A DNA stretch of 64,000 nt from positions 5,753,212 to 5,817,211 of the forward strand of contig CM034544.1 in NCBI GenBank assembly GCA_020002185.1, read 5' to 3'. Below are positions 34,830 to 50,509 of this stretch, piece after piece. Position 1 is the first letter of the stretch; each line of letters starts with the position of its first letter. Under the pieces are notes generated by a model that searched no databases, was not told where the DNA came from, and saw nothing but the letters and a program-made list of their open reading frames with translations. This stretch comes from Paraescarpia echinospica. Taxonomy: Eukaryota > Annelida > Polychaeta > Sabellida > Siboglinidae. Both the position numbers and the translations under genes were made by a program.

Positions 34830-35424
34830 TATTTTGATGAAATTCTGGTCACAGAAGTATTTATTTATGACAAAAACATATGCAAAAATTTGCTTCAAGT
34901 GCCAACAGTATGCGGTTATGTTTGAAGTGATGCTGCAATCGTAATTTAATTCACATATATTACCGTTATCAACTTTGTTAGTAAAGGTAAAACTTGACGG
35001 AGGTCGAGCACAAATTGTGATTGTGACGCAGGCAAACAGCGACGTACTAGACACATCAATTACTGTTGTGAAGCGCGGTGGCTGTTAGAGGGACGGACTG
35101 CCAGTCACGTGATTCCGGCTTCGAAACCAATCGATGTCGTTTCGAATATTGTGCAAGGTCGTACACACCACGTTGTTCCAGTTCATTCAGTATGGCTAAG
35201 TCTCTAGCAATAGAGAGCGGTTGATATTTATCGATGAATAGTATTTGCGCGGTGATTGCCGCGTGGTTGAATGCTTCCCAGAGAAACCGATATGGTGTTC
35301 GATTGAACAGGTCTGCCAAGAGTAAAGAGTAGAACACTTTGATCAATCTTAAGAATGGGATGTGGATTTTATGACATTTACCAGACATGTGTGTGAACTG
35401 TTAGCTTGACAAATAAAAAGCATC
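34830..35424. repeat. Innermost part of the left arm, with SINE-like unit
   Basis: Matches 49,945-50,400 in reverse and 10,030-10,600 in reverse. The tRNA-derived unit lies at 35,073-35,157 on the forward strand but lacks the gtagct of the A box. The right-arm copy lacks about 120 bp corresponding to 35,270-35,390. Confidence 0.75.
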
Positions 35425-36500
35425 CTCTTTCTCTCTCTTCTCTCTCTCTCCATCTCCCTCTCTCTCTCTCTCTCACTCTCTCTCTCTCTCTCTCTCTCTC
35501 NNNNNNNNNNNNNNNNNNNNNNNNNNNNNNNNNNNNNNNNNNNNNNNNNNNNNNNNNNNNNNNNNNNNNNNNNNNNNNNNNNNNNNNNNNNNNNNNNNNN
35601 NNNNNNNNNNNNNNNNNNNNNNNNNNNNNNNNNNNNNNNNNNNNNNNNNNNNNNNNNNNNNNNNNNNNNNNNNNNNNNNNNNNNNNNNNNNNNNNNNNNN
35701 NNNNNNNNNNNNNNNNNNNNNNNNNNNNNNNNNNNNNNNNNNNNNNNNNNNNNNNNNNNNNNNNNNNNNNNNNNNNNNNNNNNNNNNNNNNNNNNNNNNN
35801 NNNNNNNNNNNNNNNNNNNNNNNNNNNNNNNNNNNNNNNNNNNNNNNNNNNNNNNNNNNNNNNNNNNNNNNNNNNNNNNNNNNNNNNNNNNNNNNNNNNN
35901 NNNNNNNNNNNNNNNNNNNNNNNNNNNNNNNNNNNNNNNNNNNNNNNNNNNNNNNNNNNNNNNNNNNNNNNNNNNNNNNNNNNNNNNNNNNNNNNNNNNN
36001 NNNNNNNNNNNNNNNNNNNNNNNNNNNNNNNNNNNNNNNNNNNNNNNNNNNNNNNNNNNNNNNNNNNNNNNNNNNNNNNNNNNNNNNNNNNNNNNNNNNN
36101 NNNNNNNNNNNNNNNNNNNNNNNNNNNNNNNNNNNNNNNNNNNNNNNNNNNNNNNNNNNNNNNNNNNNNNNNNNNNNNNNNNNNNNNNNNNNNNNNNNNN
36201 NNNNNNNNNNNNNNNNNNNNNNNNNNNNNNNNNNNNNNNNNNNNNNNNNNNNNNNNNNNNNNNNNNNNNNNNNNNNNNNNNNNNNNNNNNNNNNNNNNNN
36301 NNNNNNNNNNNNNNNNNNNNNNNNNNNNNNNNNNNNNNNNNNNNNNNNNNNNNNNNNNNNNNNNNNNNNNNNNNNNNNNNNNNNNNNNNNNNNNNNNNNN
36401 NNNNNNNNNNNNNNNNNNNNNNNNNNNNNNNNNNNNNNNNNNNNNNNNNNNNNNNNNNNNNNNNNNNNNNNNNNNNNNNNNNNNNNNNNNNNNNNNNNNN
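35425..36500. other. (CT)n tract and assembly gap (1000 N, 35,501-36,500)
   Basis: The CT tract starts at about 35,427 and runs into exactly 1000 N. The gap hides the inner boundary of the left palindrome arm and the 5' end of R1 copy 2. Confidence 0.97.
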
Positions 36501-37998
36501 AGCGTACCGCTTGCAACAGTTTTCAATTTGTCATTAGAAGATTGGTTCCTTTAGAATGGAAAGAAGCAAACATTATACCATTATTTAAAAAAGGTTCGAG
36601 AAACAAGTCAAATAATTATAGACCAGTTAGTTTAACATCAGTGATTTGTAAATTATTAGAAAGACTAATTAAAGATCACATGGTGGATTTTCTTGTTAAA
36701 CATAACTTGATAAACCCATCTCAACATGGGTTTTTAAAAGCGAGGTCATGCTTAACAAATATGTTATGTTTTTTGGAAGACATCACTAGGTGGGTAGATG
36801 AGGGATCACCAGTAGATATCATCTATTTAGATTTTCAAAAAGCTTTCGACAAAGTACCACATCAAAGATTACTCCTTAAGCTAAAGGCCCATGGCATAGG
36901 AAATGGTATAATAAACTGGATAGAAAAATGGCTGAATGACAGAAGACAACGTGTAGTAGTTGATGGGGAGGCTTCAAACTGGAAATCGGTATTGAGTGGG
37001 GTACCACAGGGATCAGTACTAGGACCTATATTATTCTTAATATATATCAACGATTTGGACGATGATATAACAAGCAAGGTGTTAAAATTTGCGGATGATA
37101 CAAAAGTGTTTAGAAGGATTAAAAGTGATGGAGACAGACAGCATTTACAAGATGATCTTGATAGGTTGATCAAATGGTCTGAAAAGTGGCAAATGCTGTT
37201 CAATTTTGGGAAATGTAAATGCCTCCACACAGGTCATGGGAATGAAGAGGTAAAATATAAAATGGGGGGTACTGTTCTAAGTACTACTGTAAAAGAAAAG
37301 GACTTGGGGTTAACCATTAGTGCTGATATGAAGGTTTCAGAGCAGTGCGGAATTGCAGCGTCAAAGGGAAATCAAATCCTTGGATTAATTAGGCGAAATA
37401 TAGCGTATAAGAAAAAAGAATTAATAGTACCGCTGTACAAAACAATAGTGAGGCCTCATTTAGAATATTGTATACAAGCATGGAGGCCATATCGCAAGAA
37501 GGACATAGATATGCTAGAAAGAGTACAGAGGAGAGCGACTAAAATGATACCAAATCTGAGGGATCTTAGTTACGAAATACGCCTAAAAGAATGTGGTTTA
37601 ACAACATTAGAGACCAGGAGATTGAGAGGAGATCACATAGAAGTGTTTAAAATATTGAATGGTTATGAAAATATTGATAGAAACATTTTTTTCTCAGTTA
37701 AGAAAAATAGAAGGACCAGAGGACATGAAGCTACATTAGTAAAGGAGCAGTGTAGATTAGATATAAGAAAGTTCTCATTCTCACAAAGGACTGTAAATGA
37801 ATGGAACAGATTATCTCCTGATTGTGTTGGTGCTAGTAGCGTGAATATGTTTAAAAATAAAATCGACACACACCTTAAAAAGGCGGGATACATGTAGATA
37901 AAAAGTATTGGACTCTCGATAAGCCAAAAGGCTTCCTTGTCCACCTGCCATCCAGAGTAATTTTCTGGATGGCAATCTTGTTAAATCTTGTTAAATCT
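36501..37998 (+). mobile_element. Retrotransposon family R1, copy 2 (nearly intact reverse transcriptase)
   Basis: The open frame 36,542-37,897 covers most of the reverse transcriptase and the C-terminal domain. Visible are [58 protein letters not shown], the catalytic FADDTK (near 37,090), EKDLGLTISADMKVS, RPHLEYCIQAWRPYRKKD, RRLRGD and WNRLSPD. This is the CR1/jockey-type pattern of APE retrotransposons. Just before the frame, SLEE and VVPLEW are joined through a small deletion and a frameshift, so the ATG at 36,542 is not a genuine start. The upstream part and any endonuclease lie in the gap or are missing. The 3' end is a 10-bp tandem repeat (ttaaatcttg), followed by acatattcccactgctagc, whose uninterrupted counterpart is at 15,340-15,357. 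Confidence 0.9.
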
Positions 37999-39490
37999 TG
38001 ACATATTCCCACTGCTAGCATCAACACAATTAGCATTTGTATAACATTGCCTGATAACGCAATGAAGCGTGAATCGCCGACTATGGTCAACGAAAGGCTT
38101 TCTTAGCGTATACTGCTAGGACTCGTTCTCTGGTGTAAAGAACACGATTTTCTACCGATGCTCACGATCCATGATTAGAAGTATTTAGCAGTATATTTAA
38201 CCAGATTGAAAACCAAAACATTACACTCCAGAGGTATCATGGAAGCTCATGGCTTACAGAGACGCCAACGTTGTTTCATTGTGCATAGCCCGTCCTGATC
38301 AGATAAATACCGATTTTATACGTAAACATACGTCACAGATTGGCGAGTTCTCCATAACTAGATAGCTCAAGTCTAGTAGGGTTCAATATTAATTATGTCA
38401 ACGCTTGTGAATGAGGGCAGCGACCGTGAACAACACAACAAGGAACAATGGAAATGTTATTAATTTCATTAATTATACATATGACTTTTATAGTGAAAAT
38501 AAAAACAAAACACTTCCTATATTTGGGAGTGTATGTTGATGACTTACTTAATTGGAATGTTCATATTAAATACATAAAATCAAAGCTTTCCAAAAGTACA
38601 GCTATAATGCATTGATGAAGTCAGTTGCTTAAAAGAAATAGTACGTAATTTCAAAATTGTTCACTGTGTTTTACCTTATATAACATACTGTGTAGAAATA
38701 TGGGGTAATATATATCCGACAAATATTAATGGTATTTTCATACTGCAAAAAAATAGTTATCCGTACTATGTATCGTTCCAAGCGTCTGGATCACACGAAT
38801 TCACCTTTTTAACAATTACAATGTCTTAAAATGTCAAGATATTATAGAATTGAAAACGTTATAATTCATGTACAAAGCGCACTACTGCTGTTTGCCATCA
38901 AAACATTCAGCGTCTACTTGTTCAGCGGGAAACAACGTACTCGTTGGGAACTATTTATTACTGTGTCTACGATGTGCGATTGTGGAATTTCTGAGTAATA
39001 ACACAAAAAGCATTAATAATAAATTTGCATTTAAATGTAAATGCAAAACACGTCTATTTCACAAATATATTACTGTGGAAACGTAACTGTTAACGTATTG
39101 AATTCTGCTATCTAGTGAGTGATAACCTATGTCTAGCTTCACAATAAATACATTGAGAATGTATTCAATATGTGTTGATTCTAGTATGTGAAAAAGGAAA
39201 GTACACGTGTTGTAACACTAATACTTTTACCTTAATACGATTGTTAGGGGTAAACTTACATAAAAGTCACTGACTTCATGTTTACCAACTTCAAACATTA
39301 AATACGCATTTATATATGTATATGTGTGTATATTGTATTTTGTAGATATGATTATATCACATCGAATATATAGATGTGTATGTGATTATGTATGTTTATA
39401 TATTTATGATTGTCTTGCATTGTATCATGTATCATGTTGCCAATGTTTGAATAAACGAATCAATCACTAAATCAATCAGTCAATCAATAT
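37999..39490 (+). pseudogene. Retrotransposon family E, copy 2 (C-terminal region and 3' UTR)
   Basis: Forward readings in several frames give YLGVYVDDLLNWNVHIKYIK (38,518-38,580), LPYITYCVEIWGNIYPT (38,675-38,725) and the extreme C-terminus NNKFAFKCKCKTRLFHKYI (to 39,086). Stops and frameshifts between them show decay. The element seems to end with AATAAA near 39,451 and short aatc repeats to about 39,488. The first part (37,999-38,800) is the inverse of 14,640-15,357. Confidence 0.7.
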
Positions 39491-40329
39491 ACGGTCTGTA
39501 ACAACAGGCCGCACCACCACTCGCCGTGCTAAAGGATATAGCGCGCTCAGCGGCCCTGCCTGTGGTGACGTCAACAACATCTGATGGGCTGTCAGAAGCA
39601 AATGACCACGGTTGAGCTGGCTTAGTGACATGAGTTCGCAATGAATAGGCTTCATATTTGACACATCAATTGACAAGTGTATCAAGTTTATGTATACGAA
39701 GTTTCAAAGACTTTTAAAATTTCAATTCACATAGTCTTTAAGATTGTATGACTATTGTACCAATTGTTTAACGGAATGTTTTTTCCGAATTATGTTGAAT
39801 CCACCCCGGCTGATTTGTTGACAAAACGGGTTTGATACATTTATTTAGGTGGTAGTTGCTCACCATCTACAGCCACCACTTTGCTATGCAACTACAAAAA
39901 CTTGTTCAACGGGGCGTATCTTGCGTGGTGCCCGCCTGTAGTTCCGCGCCGTCGCAGGTTCATCGCCGTCAAATTGCACTTTTCCAACTTCGTCGCTTAC
40001 GTGGGAAGTCTAGTCATTCTGAACCGTCATCTGTGGAACATTGTGGAGAAATTGAACTCAACAATCCGCCTAACGCCAATCAACCAATCGGACGTGACGT
40101 CATCGTTGGGTGGGTTAACGAACCCAAAGAACACGCTCCTCTGCTACCAGAAAGAGGAGCGCTGGTTTGTGTAACTCGCCAATGGTGATTATTTCCAATC
40201 GTTCAGTACAGAACGCATGTGCGCATGCGTATGTAATATGAACCGGATAATAAAGCTGAAAGTTGGTATTTTGGAATGCCCCAGGAGGGGGTATTGAGGT
40301 TTTGAAGAGACTCAAGATGTGTGTTTTAG
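39491..40329. other. No recognised gene; segment absent from the inverse copy
   Basis: This stretch interrupts the inverse correspondence with 14.4-15.4 kb. Overlapping open readings of 97-110 codons (39,856-40,188) exist in two frames, which argues against either being a gene. Confidence 0.45.
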
Positions 40330-41040
40330 CGAGTCTGCATACGTCACTATCATAATGGTGTGCTTTACTTCCGTGAAAGGCTGTCTTATCAACAATGTTT
40401 TCATATGTGATTTGCATTAGAAACCGGCAAGCAATCTGCTCAATGAATCTTTCCTGCATAAAGTTCTCATTTAAACAACATTTGTGTCGCAAAAAAATCC
40501 ACTGTGGGTCACAATATGTATATGTTTGGCATCCACGCATGTTATACTCTTGACGGACGCATTTGCTCGGCAATAGGTCATGTGGTCGATGCACCAATTT
40601 GACGTGATTTGCAGAAAATACGCGAGTTGCCGGTGAATTAGAGTTAGACAGCAACGATGACATCCATGGGTTACTACGACTACTCCGACAGACACCATCA
40701 ATAAAATGACTGCGAAAACTTTATATCTACCTACAGCTACTATGAGTACTACTACGATTATCATCACAACGACTAGTATTATGACTTACGCGCCCACCAC
40801 GACTAAAACGACTATTATAACGACCACCGCATGCACCAACGATACCTATGATACCGCCGCCGCCACCACCGCAACATCCTCTCTCATATAAGCGACACTG
40901 TGCGACTAGTGGTCGTGACAGTAGTAATTGTATTACGAATATGAATTATTGAGAGGTGTCATTACGGTCAAAACCGGAACGTCCATCTTCACATTAGTGG
41001 GCGGTAGCATGTATAATTAAAGCTGCACCGTCTCTTCGCG
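40330..41040. other. Inverse of 14,395-14,640, then low-complexity ACT/ACG-rich DNA
   Basis: Positions 40,330-40,550 match 14,395-14,640 in reverse (ctgcatacgtcactatcata; gtttggcatccacgcatgtt). Positions 40,700-40,890 are rich in act/acg triplets and give a Thr-rich reading that is likely meaningless. Confidence 0.6.
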
Positions 41041-41117
41041 TCACCGTTTGTCTACGATACTAGCAGATGCGATCCGGGAGATGTCCAATAGTGACCGAAG
41101 ATATACAGTCGAGGCGT

Positions 41118-41712
<595 letters not shown>

Positions 41713-42199
41713 CCATAGCCCATGGAATCGTTAAACTGGAAATGTCGACAAAGAAGGTGCATGTGTGCAACCTGCCACGATCATGTTTGATAAAGAAGTC
41801 GACAAACCGCGTTGATAAACCCAGACAGAGAAATCGGCGCCGTATCTGGTTTACCTAAGCAACAAAAGAGACGACTCCTGTTTGGGGCCAGTTATTTGGT
41901 AGACTGTGTTTCCACGCTCTCCGTTCTGCCATCGACAATAGAGAAAATATATCATCCCAGAAGTATTGAAAACATCTTGCCAAGTCAAAACCTTCGCACA
42001 ATCGCCATAAGCAGGGATATCGTCAGACATGTTGATCGATTATTATCATAACAGTAGAACAATAAGCACCACCACCATGTTCGTTAATCGATAACTTGAT
42101 GGCAATGGGTTGCTAGCCGACGATAGGTAATCATTCAGCATTATGTAACGGTTATATACAGCTTTGTTTGCTTTTTGATTTTGTCTAACATTAATTGAA

Positions 42200-43339
42200 C
42201 ATACGGTGTTGACATACAGTCTATACAAACATACGGTGTTGACATACAGTCTATACAAACATACGGTGTTGACATACAGTCTATACAAACATACGGTGTT
42301 GACATACAGTCTATACAAACATACGGTGTTGACATACAGTCTATACAAACATACGGTGTTGACATACAGTCTATACAAACATACGGTGTTAACATACAGT
42401 CTATACAAACATACGGTGTTGACATACAGTCTATACAAACATACGGTGTTGACATACAGTATATACAAACATACGGTGTTGACATACAGTCTGTACAAAC
42501 ATACGGTGTTGACATACAGTCAATACAAACATACGGTGTTGAAATACGGTCTATACAAACATACGGTGTTAACATACCGTCTATACAAACATACGGTGTT
42601 GACATACAGTCTATACAAACATACGGCGTTGACATACGGTCTATACAAATATACGGTGTTGACATACGGTCTATACAAACATACGGTGTTGACATACAGT
42701 CTATACAAACATACGGTGTTGACACACAGTCTATACAAACATACGGTGTTGACATACAGTCTGTACAAACATACGGTGTTGACATACAGTCTGTACAAAC
42801 ATACGGTGTTGACATACAGTCTATACAAACATACGGTGTTGACATACAGTATATACAAACATACGGTGTTGACATACGGTCTATACAAACATACGGTGTT
42901 GACATACAGTCTATACAAACATACGGTGTTGACATACAGTCTGTACAAACATACGGTGTTGACATACAGTCTGTACAAACATACGGTGTTGACATACAGT
43001 CTATACAAACATACGGTGTTGACATACAGTCTATACAAACATACGGTGTTGACATACAGTCTGTACAAACATACGGTGTTGACATACAGTCTGTACAAAC
43101 ATACGGTGTTGACATACAGTCTGTACAAACATACGGTGTTGACATACGGTCTATACAAACATACGGTGTTGACATACAGTATATACAAACATACGGTGTT
43201 GACATACGGTCTATACAAACATACGGTGTTGACATACAGTCTATACAAACATACGGTGCTGTCATACAGTCTATACAAACACACGGTGTTGACATACAGT
43301 CTATACAAACATACGGTGTTGACATACAGTATATACAAA
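42200..43339 (+). repeat. 30-bp minisatellite, 38 units (copy B)
   Basis: Exactly 1140 bp, 38 units, of the same repeat as copy A and with the same flanks. Most units are the tgacatacagtctatacaaa form; the mixture of variants differs from copy A, which shows independent turnover. Confidence 0.97.
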
Positions 43340-46300
43340 CACAGCGTAACTGTCTGGTGAATTGCTTTTATTACCTTCTAATCTCTCTATCTATATTGAC
43401 AGTTTTACGATGACTGAGCGATAATACGGTTTTACTTCGTAGGACTAACTGTGGCATATGCCTTGAAGTTATTAAAAGTTGTTCGCATTAGCTGGTTCTC
43501 AGCAATTAATGCTTGGGTTGGTCCCTCTTTGTCTGTCCAGAATGTTCTTATATAGTTACGGTTATCGTAGTTGTTAACATATCACTTTTTTGTAAATTGA
43601 TTAATAATTCACCTTTTGAGGACACCAGACGGTGTCAGTCAAACAATGTCACCACTATTTATATTATGTGTTCTATTTATTTTATCCTGTTCTGAGGCTT
43701 CGAGAAGTGATGATTTTGCCATATGCAAGCCACTTACTTTGCAATGGTTGGTTGTCGACGCCACATTGTCTCAACATACGACACTACACGATTCGTTGTC
43801 CTGTTTACAAAGTTTACCGTGTCTTAACATTTGCTTTAATCAAAGGTTGCTGCCAATCTCCTGCTCTACACCAACATTGAAATTACCTATGATTCTACTA
43901 CTAGCAGGATATGTAAGCCTGAATCCTGGGCCAGCTGTTAGGTATAACATTCGGGTAGCCACTACAAATGTTCGATCTGTTCGAGATAAGACAACCTCGC
44001 TTTGTGGTTTACTCATTTATAAGAAAATAGACATCCGTGCTGTCACTGAGACCTTGGTTAGACGACACGACACAGCTGCATTTCTCCTTCTGGTTACACT
44101 TTCTGTTCGAAAATCTGGCAATTATTCAATGAGAATTTTACATTTTTGGTAATTTTAATCTTCATTTAGATATACCTTCTGCAACAACAACAACTTCGTT
44201 TGATGATATTCTGGTATCCTTTTATATGAAACAATATGTTGTCTTTTCGACACATATACGTGGTCATTGGCTTGACGTCTTGATAAACCGTTCAACTTGT
44301 AACAATATCCTGACACCTAGTGTTTCGGATGAGTTATCAGACCATCACATTGTCATTTCTAACGTTAACGTTTCTATAACTCCAACAGAGTCGAAACACA
44401 AAGTGTCTTATAGAGCCATTTACAGAATTAACATTACAGCTTTAATGGCTGATATCCTTAAATCAGACCTTATCGTAGACCCAAAATAACACCTATCTGA
44501 TTTATATAAAGAGTAGTGTCAAGTACTCAACGAATTACTTGGCAAATATGCACCTATGAAATCCAAATTTGTGTCACAAAAGCCACTGGATCCATGGATG
44601 ACTTCTGAAATGTTACTATCTAAAATGCGCCGTTGTTATTTAGAGTGTGTATGGCTCAAATCACCTCTGGACTGGTCAAGTTATTTTAAACAATGTCACC
44701 TCTGTAACTGACAGATGGCCAAAGCTAAGTCAGATTACTACACAAATATGGTCACAAATAAGTCCAATAATCCACGTCATTTATGCAACTGCATCAATAA
44801 CATTCTACACAGACGGCCTGCTCCATCGCTACATAATCATGTACCAATCAAGTCTCTACTCATTTTAAGAACAACATCAAATCAAGTCTTAATCGCTCGG
44901 CATTCCCATATCATACTTTAAGTACTGTAAATGTGCACTATCCATGCGTAAATGTTCTACTTGTTTCGTTTGAATCTGCAACAGTTGATGAAGTGAGGAA
45001 AATAATGATGTCCTCTCCAAATACGTCTTGTGCTCTCGATCCATTTCCGTCTATACTAATAAAAGCATATCTCGATATATTACTAATACCTATGACAAAT
45101 GTCACCAATGCATCACTGTGCTCTGGCTTCTTTCCCGATGACTTCAAATGCCCTCATGTCTCTCCAGTTCTTAAGAAGTCGTTCCTGACCAAACAAGACC
45201 AAGACAGTCATAGACCAATTTATAATCTTAGGTTTAATTCTAAAATACTAGAAAAGGTTGTAGCTAGCCGGCTAAGGTCTCACTTTAGCACAGCTGTTTT
45301 AACTAACATGTTACAATCAGCATATAAACAATTTCATTCAACAGAAACGGCTCTTTTAAAAGTACGTAATCATACTAACTTAAACACTGGTAATGGTAAA
45401 GTAACTGCCCTAACCTTACTAGATCTATCTCCCGCCTTTGATACCATCGATCATAACATTCTAATTAAACGGTTATCAAAGTGGTACGGCATGTCTGGCA
45501 CAGCTTTGGGCTGGTTTTCGGCATACCTAACTGATAGATGCCAAACCATTAAGACTGGGAACTGTTTTTCGGCTGCACTGCTCACTTTATGTGATGTTCC
45601 CCAGGGTTCTGTTCTTGAGCCTTTGCTTTTCACTCTCTTCACAACACCACTAAGCTCTGTTGTTAACAGCCACAATCTAAGCCGTCATCCTTATACAGAT
45701 GATACCCAGATTTATATTTCTTTACATTTTACATTTTAATACTAATTGCTCTTTAGATAAAGTCAGGAATTGTCTTAATGAAATTTTTGTTTGGACGACT
45801 GAGAGTAGATTAAAGTTAAATGGTGATAAAAAATATATTGTTATAATTGGTACACAGAGGCAGCGTGACAACAATAAAAAAACTTTCTTTCCACACCTAT
45901 GATTAGCCAGTATGTTACGCCTGCACCTTCAGCACGAAATCTTGGAGTAATCTTTAATGATAATAACAATTTTAGACGGCATATTTCTTGTCGCTACTAC
46001 TATTATCACATTCGTGATTTACGACGTATTCGCCGTTATTTTCGTCTTTTTGTTGCAAAAACTATTGCAACTGCAGCACTTATTGCTGGTAGGCTTGACT
46101 GTTGTAATTCCCTTTTTCACAATATTGCCCTTAAGGATATCACTAGGTTACAACGTGTAGAGAATTGCTTAGCTAGGGTTGTGACTCGGTCTCCGCGGTT
46201 TTCTCGCTCAGTGCCTCTTTTGAAGTCCTTGCAGTGGCTTCCTGTGCGATATCGTATTATTTTTAAGATCTATACCATTAACTACAAGGCACTTTCATGC

Positions 46301-46560
46301 AAGCAACCAACATATTTATATTAATTGCTTACTCCTGTACAAAACCTATCCAGCTTCGATCATCTAGGTCTGATTTGCTTTTTGTTCCTAGAGTCAATAC
46401 TAATATTGGAACTAGGGCATTTTTGTTGCTGCACCAACTTTCTGGAATTTCGCCGTCATTTAAAACTTACCTTTATAAACTTACGTATTCACCTTAGCTA
46501 CCTGGCGTACCGATCCACCTGTTGCCGACTTTGACATTAATATGTCTTATCGATTCTGAT
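43340..46560 (+). pseudogene. L2/CR1-group retrotransposon with 2A (copy B), body
   Basis: The N-terminal ORF starts at ATG 43,646 with MSPLFILCVLFILSCS and reads LLLAGYVSLNPGP (NPGP 43,922-43,933), Tyr for Asp as in copy A. About 240 bp of endonuclease are deleted near 44,105 compared with copy A, but SDHHIVI is kept. The reverse transcriptase spans about 44,560-45,740: [27 protein letters not shown], catalytic box YTDD (Ala replaced by Thr). The C-terminus continues to about 46,500: LGVIFNDNNNFRRHI, RLQRVENCLARVVTR, LKSLQWLPVRYRI, YKALSCKQPTYLY, the closing pattern of L2 elements. Stops and frameshifts make it non-functional. It is the only copy with a 3' end. Confidence 0.87.
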
Positions 46561-48168
<1,608 letters not shown>

Positions 48169-48183
48169 TAGGTCGTTGTTGTC

Positions 48184-48212
<29 letters not shown>

Positions 48213-48215
<3 letters not shown>

Positions 48216-49545
48216 AAGGGTTTACCTGGATGTTTTGGGACCCCCTCGGCCTGCTTTTGAGGGGGTCGCAAGCCTGTAGCGAGGGTCCCACTTATTGTTC
48301 TTTTTATTTGTAAGTATTCTTTTCTAAATATCACAACTGGTACAACCCATGTAAACCCGGTTATTTTTATTATTAATTTGATACTAATAAGAACATAACA
48401 GAAAATGCCTTGTTATAATATACTGTTTTATTTGTTGATTTCGTCCCTTGATGATCGATGTAGTTTTGGAAGTTATAGTAGCCTTCCTCCCTTAGGAGAG
48501 GGCGTGCTAGTCTGCTAGATGCCTTGGCATGCGTATAAATATCACACTGGCAGATATCCTAAGACTAAGGTAAGGCTATTTGGGAAGCCACGACTCACTT
48601 AGGTAGGCTCCTGAATTTGTTTCGGTGGTGGGAAACCTGGCCGTGGTGATGACAGTAGTATTGCAATTGCCAATAGACAGCAGATGGAACTGCGCATTAC
48701 TTTGTGTACACTTAATTGTGGCGTTGTGTAGAATCCGGGACCACCCCGATTTCGGCATTATTACAGATGTGTCTAAACCTCAATACATTTATTCCATAAT
48801 TCCACATCGTTTCAGGAATATAATGTCCCAAATAGCGCTCGCTCAGGTGCATCGAAGCGGTTATTGAAACATGCAATATTAATAAATGATACGTTGATGC
48901 AAACCGAGCGCTATTTTGTCCTAAAAAATGCCCTCAAATCAGTATTTTATAACAATGTACTGTATATCTAAAACAATGTGGAATGATGTCATAGACACAC
49001 CGAGGTATCAAAGCGGTTCGATTGTTGGAATGCGACTGGCGCCATCTGCCCGGGATCGGAGTGCTTGCACTCTGTATTGTCGCCACACGGTCCGTCATTT
49101 GTTTTGTAATGAGCTGTTAGTTATACACAGGAATGTTCGAAGGTCGCTTTGTTTTACATCGCTATAGCTCTAATAATTTAGGAAGTCTTAAAACGCACAG
49201 CGACAGCTCTCAAATACTGAAGCCTGAACGGACATGCACACGGATTGGAAATGTATTCTGGTTCGCGATTCAGTCCCTACAGGCCCTTCTGCAAAACTAC
49301 GCTCAGGGCAGCGCCATACGGATGATTAGGCACCCTTCAGAATCTGGAAACATATGCCTACGGGAATGATTATTTGGAAGGACTCGTGAAATGAAACATC
49401 AAACGAACTGATTCTGTAATAAACTACCAAGTTAAAGGCATTCATAATCAATGTATATTTTTGTTATTTGTCATTGATACGCATGCGTCCCGTGGGACGC
49501 AACGATTATTTTGCATGCATTCGGGTATTGTTAAACGTACGATTA
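48213..49545. mobile_element. DNA transposon copy 2, right end lost
   Basis: Matches 17,612-18,593 and 19,686-20,060 directly, without the R3 insertion. The left end is caagggttta, one base off the 10-bp terminus. The right end diverges after gggacgcaacgattattttg near 49,520. It preserves the R3 empty site (ggaatgttcgaaggtcgctt at 49,130-49,149). Confidence 0.75.
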
Positions 49546-49788
49546 ACGTAATATTTTTATAACATAAATATGCGAACTAATGTACCGAGGTATCAAATTT
49601 GTACAGAAATAATAGTTACAACGACAAAATCGAGGTGGGTCCGGATTCTGCAATAGTGCCTTCTGAGGCAATAGTTATAAGTGTGTCTGAAGCAATAGCT
49701 AGAATCAAGGAAATAACTCATTTTAAAACCCTTGTCAACATCTTCCGCCTGAAAAATACACACAGAGACAAACGTGGTCCAGATGCTG

Positions 49789-49822
<34 letters not shown>

Positions 49823-50505
49823 GCGCGCGCGCACGCGTGTGTGTTTAAGTGCGTTTGCATCCACCTGCTCGGAAAAGCGTTCAACTTCAACGGACACCGG
49901 TCATCAATAATGCAAAACTTTGTTCGACAATGCAGGTAAAGAGAAAGAGGATGTGTTTTAGTAGTCAAGCTACTCTGCAATTACTGCGCAGACTATTCAT
50001 GCACAAATATCAACCGCTGTCTATTGCTAGAGAGTAATTGATACAGTTTGAACTGGAAGAACGTGGAGTGAAAGAACTTTCATAAGATTCGAAACGGCAT
50101 CGATTGGTTTCGAAGCCGGAATCACGTGACTGGCAGTCCGTCCCTCTAACAGCACTCTTCACAACAATAATTGATGTGTTCAGTACGTGGCTGTTTGCCT
50201 ACGTCACAATCACAATGTGTGCGCGACTTCCGTCAAGCTTTGCCTTTTCTAATAATGTTGATAACGGTAATATATGTGAATTAAATTACGATTGCAGCAT
50301 GACTTCTCATGGATCAAACATAACCGCATACAGTTAGCACTTTAAACAAACTTTGTATATGTTTTTGTCATAAATAAATACTTCTGTGACCAGAATTTCA
50401 ACAAAATATACGACGAAATATCAGAACCCACCACGTGTTTTCTGGTGGCTTGCCGGAGGTTTTCCTAGCAACAGGTCAAGTGTTGGACAGGGCAATTGAA
50501 ATGTT
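49546..50505. repeat. Innermost part of the right arm, with GT tract and SINE-like unit
   Basis: Matches 8,724-9,200 and 10,030-10,600 directly and 34,830-35,420 in reverse. The GT tract is short (49,789-49,848). The tRNA-derived unit is at 50,086-50,155 in reverse, with the A-box side lost. Confidence 0.75.
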
Positions 50506-50509
50506 TCAG

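Noticed and set aside
39856..40188. 110-codon reading with several Cys
   Set aside because: A second frame is equally open over the same bases, there is no start context or homology, and no copy elsewhere in the window.
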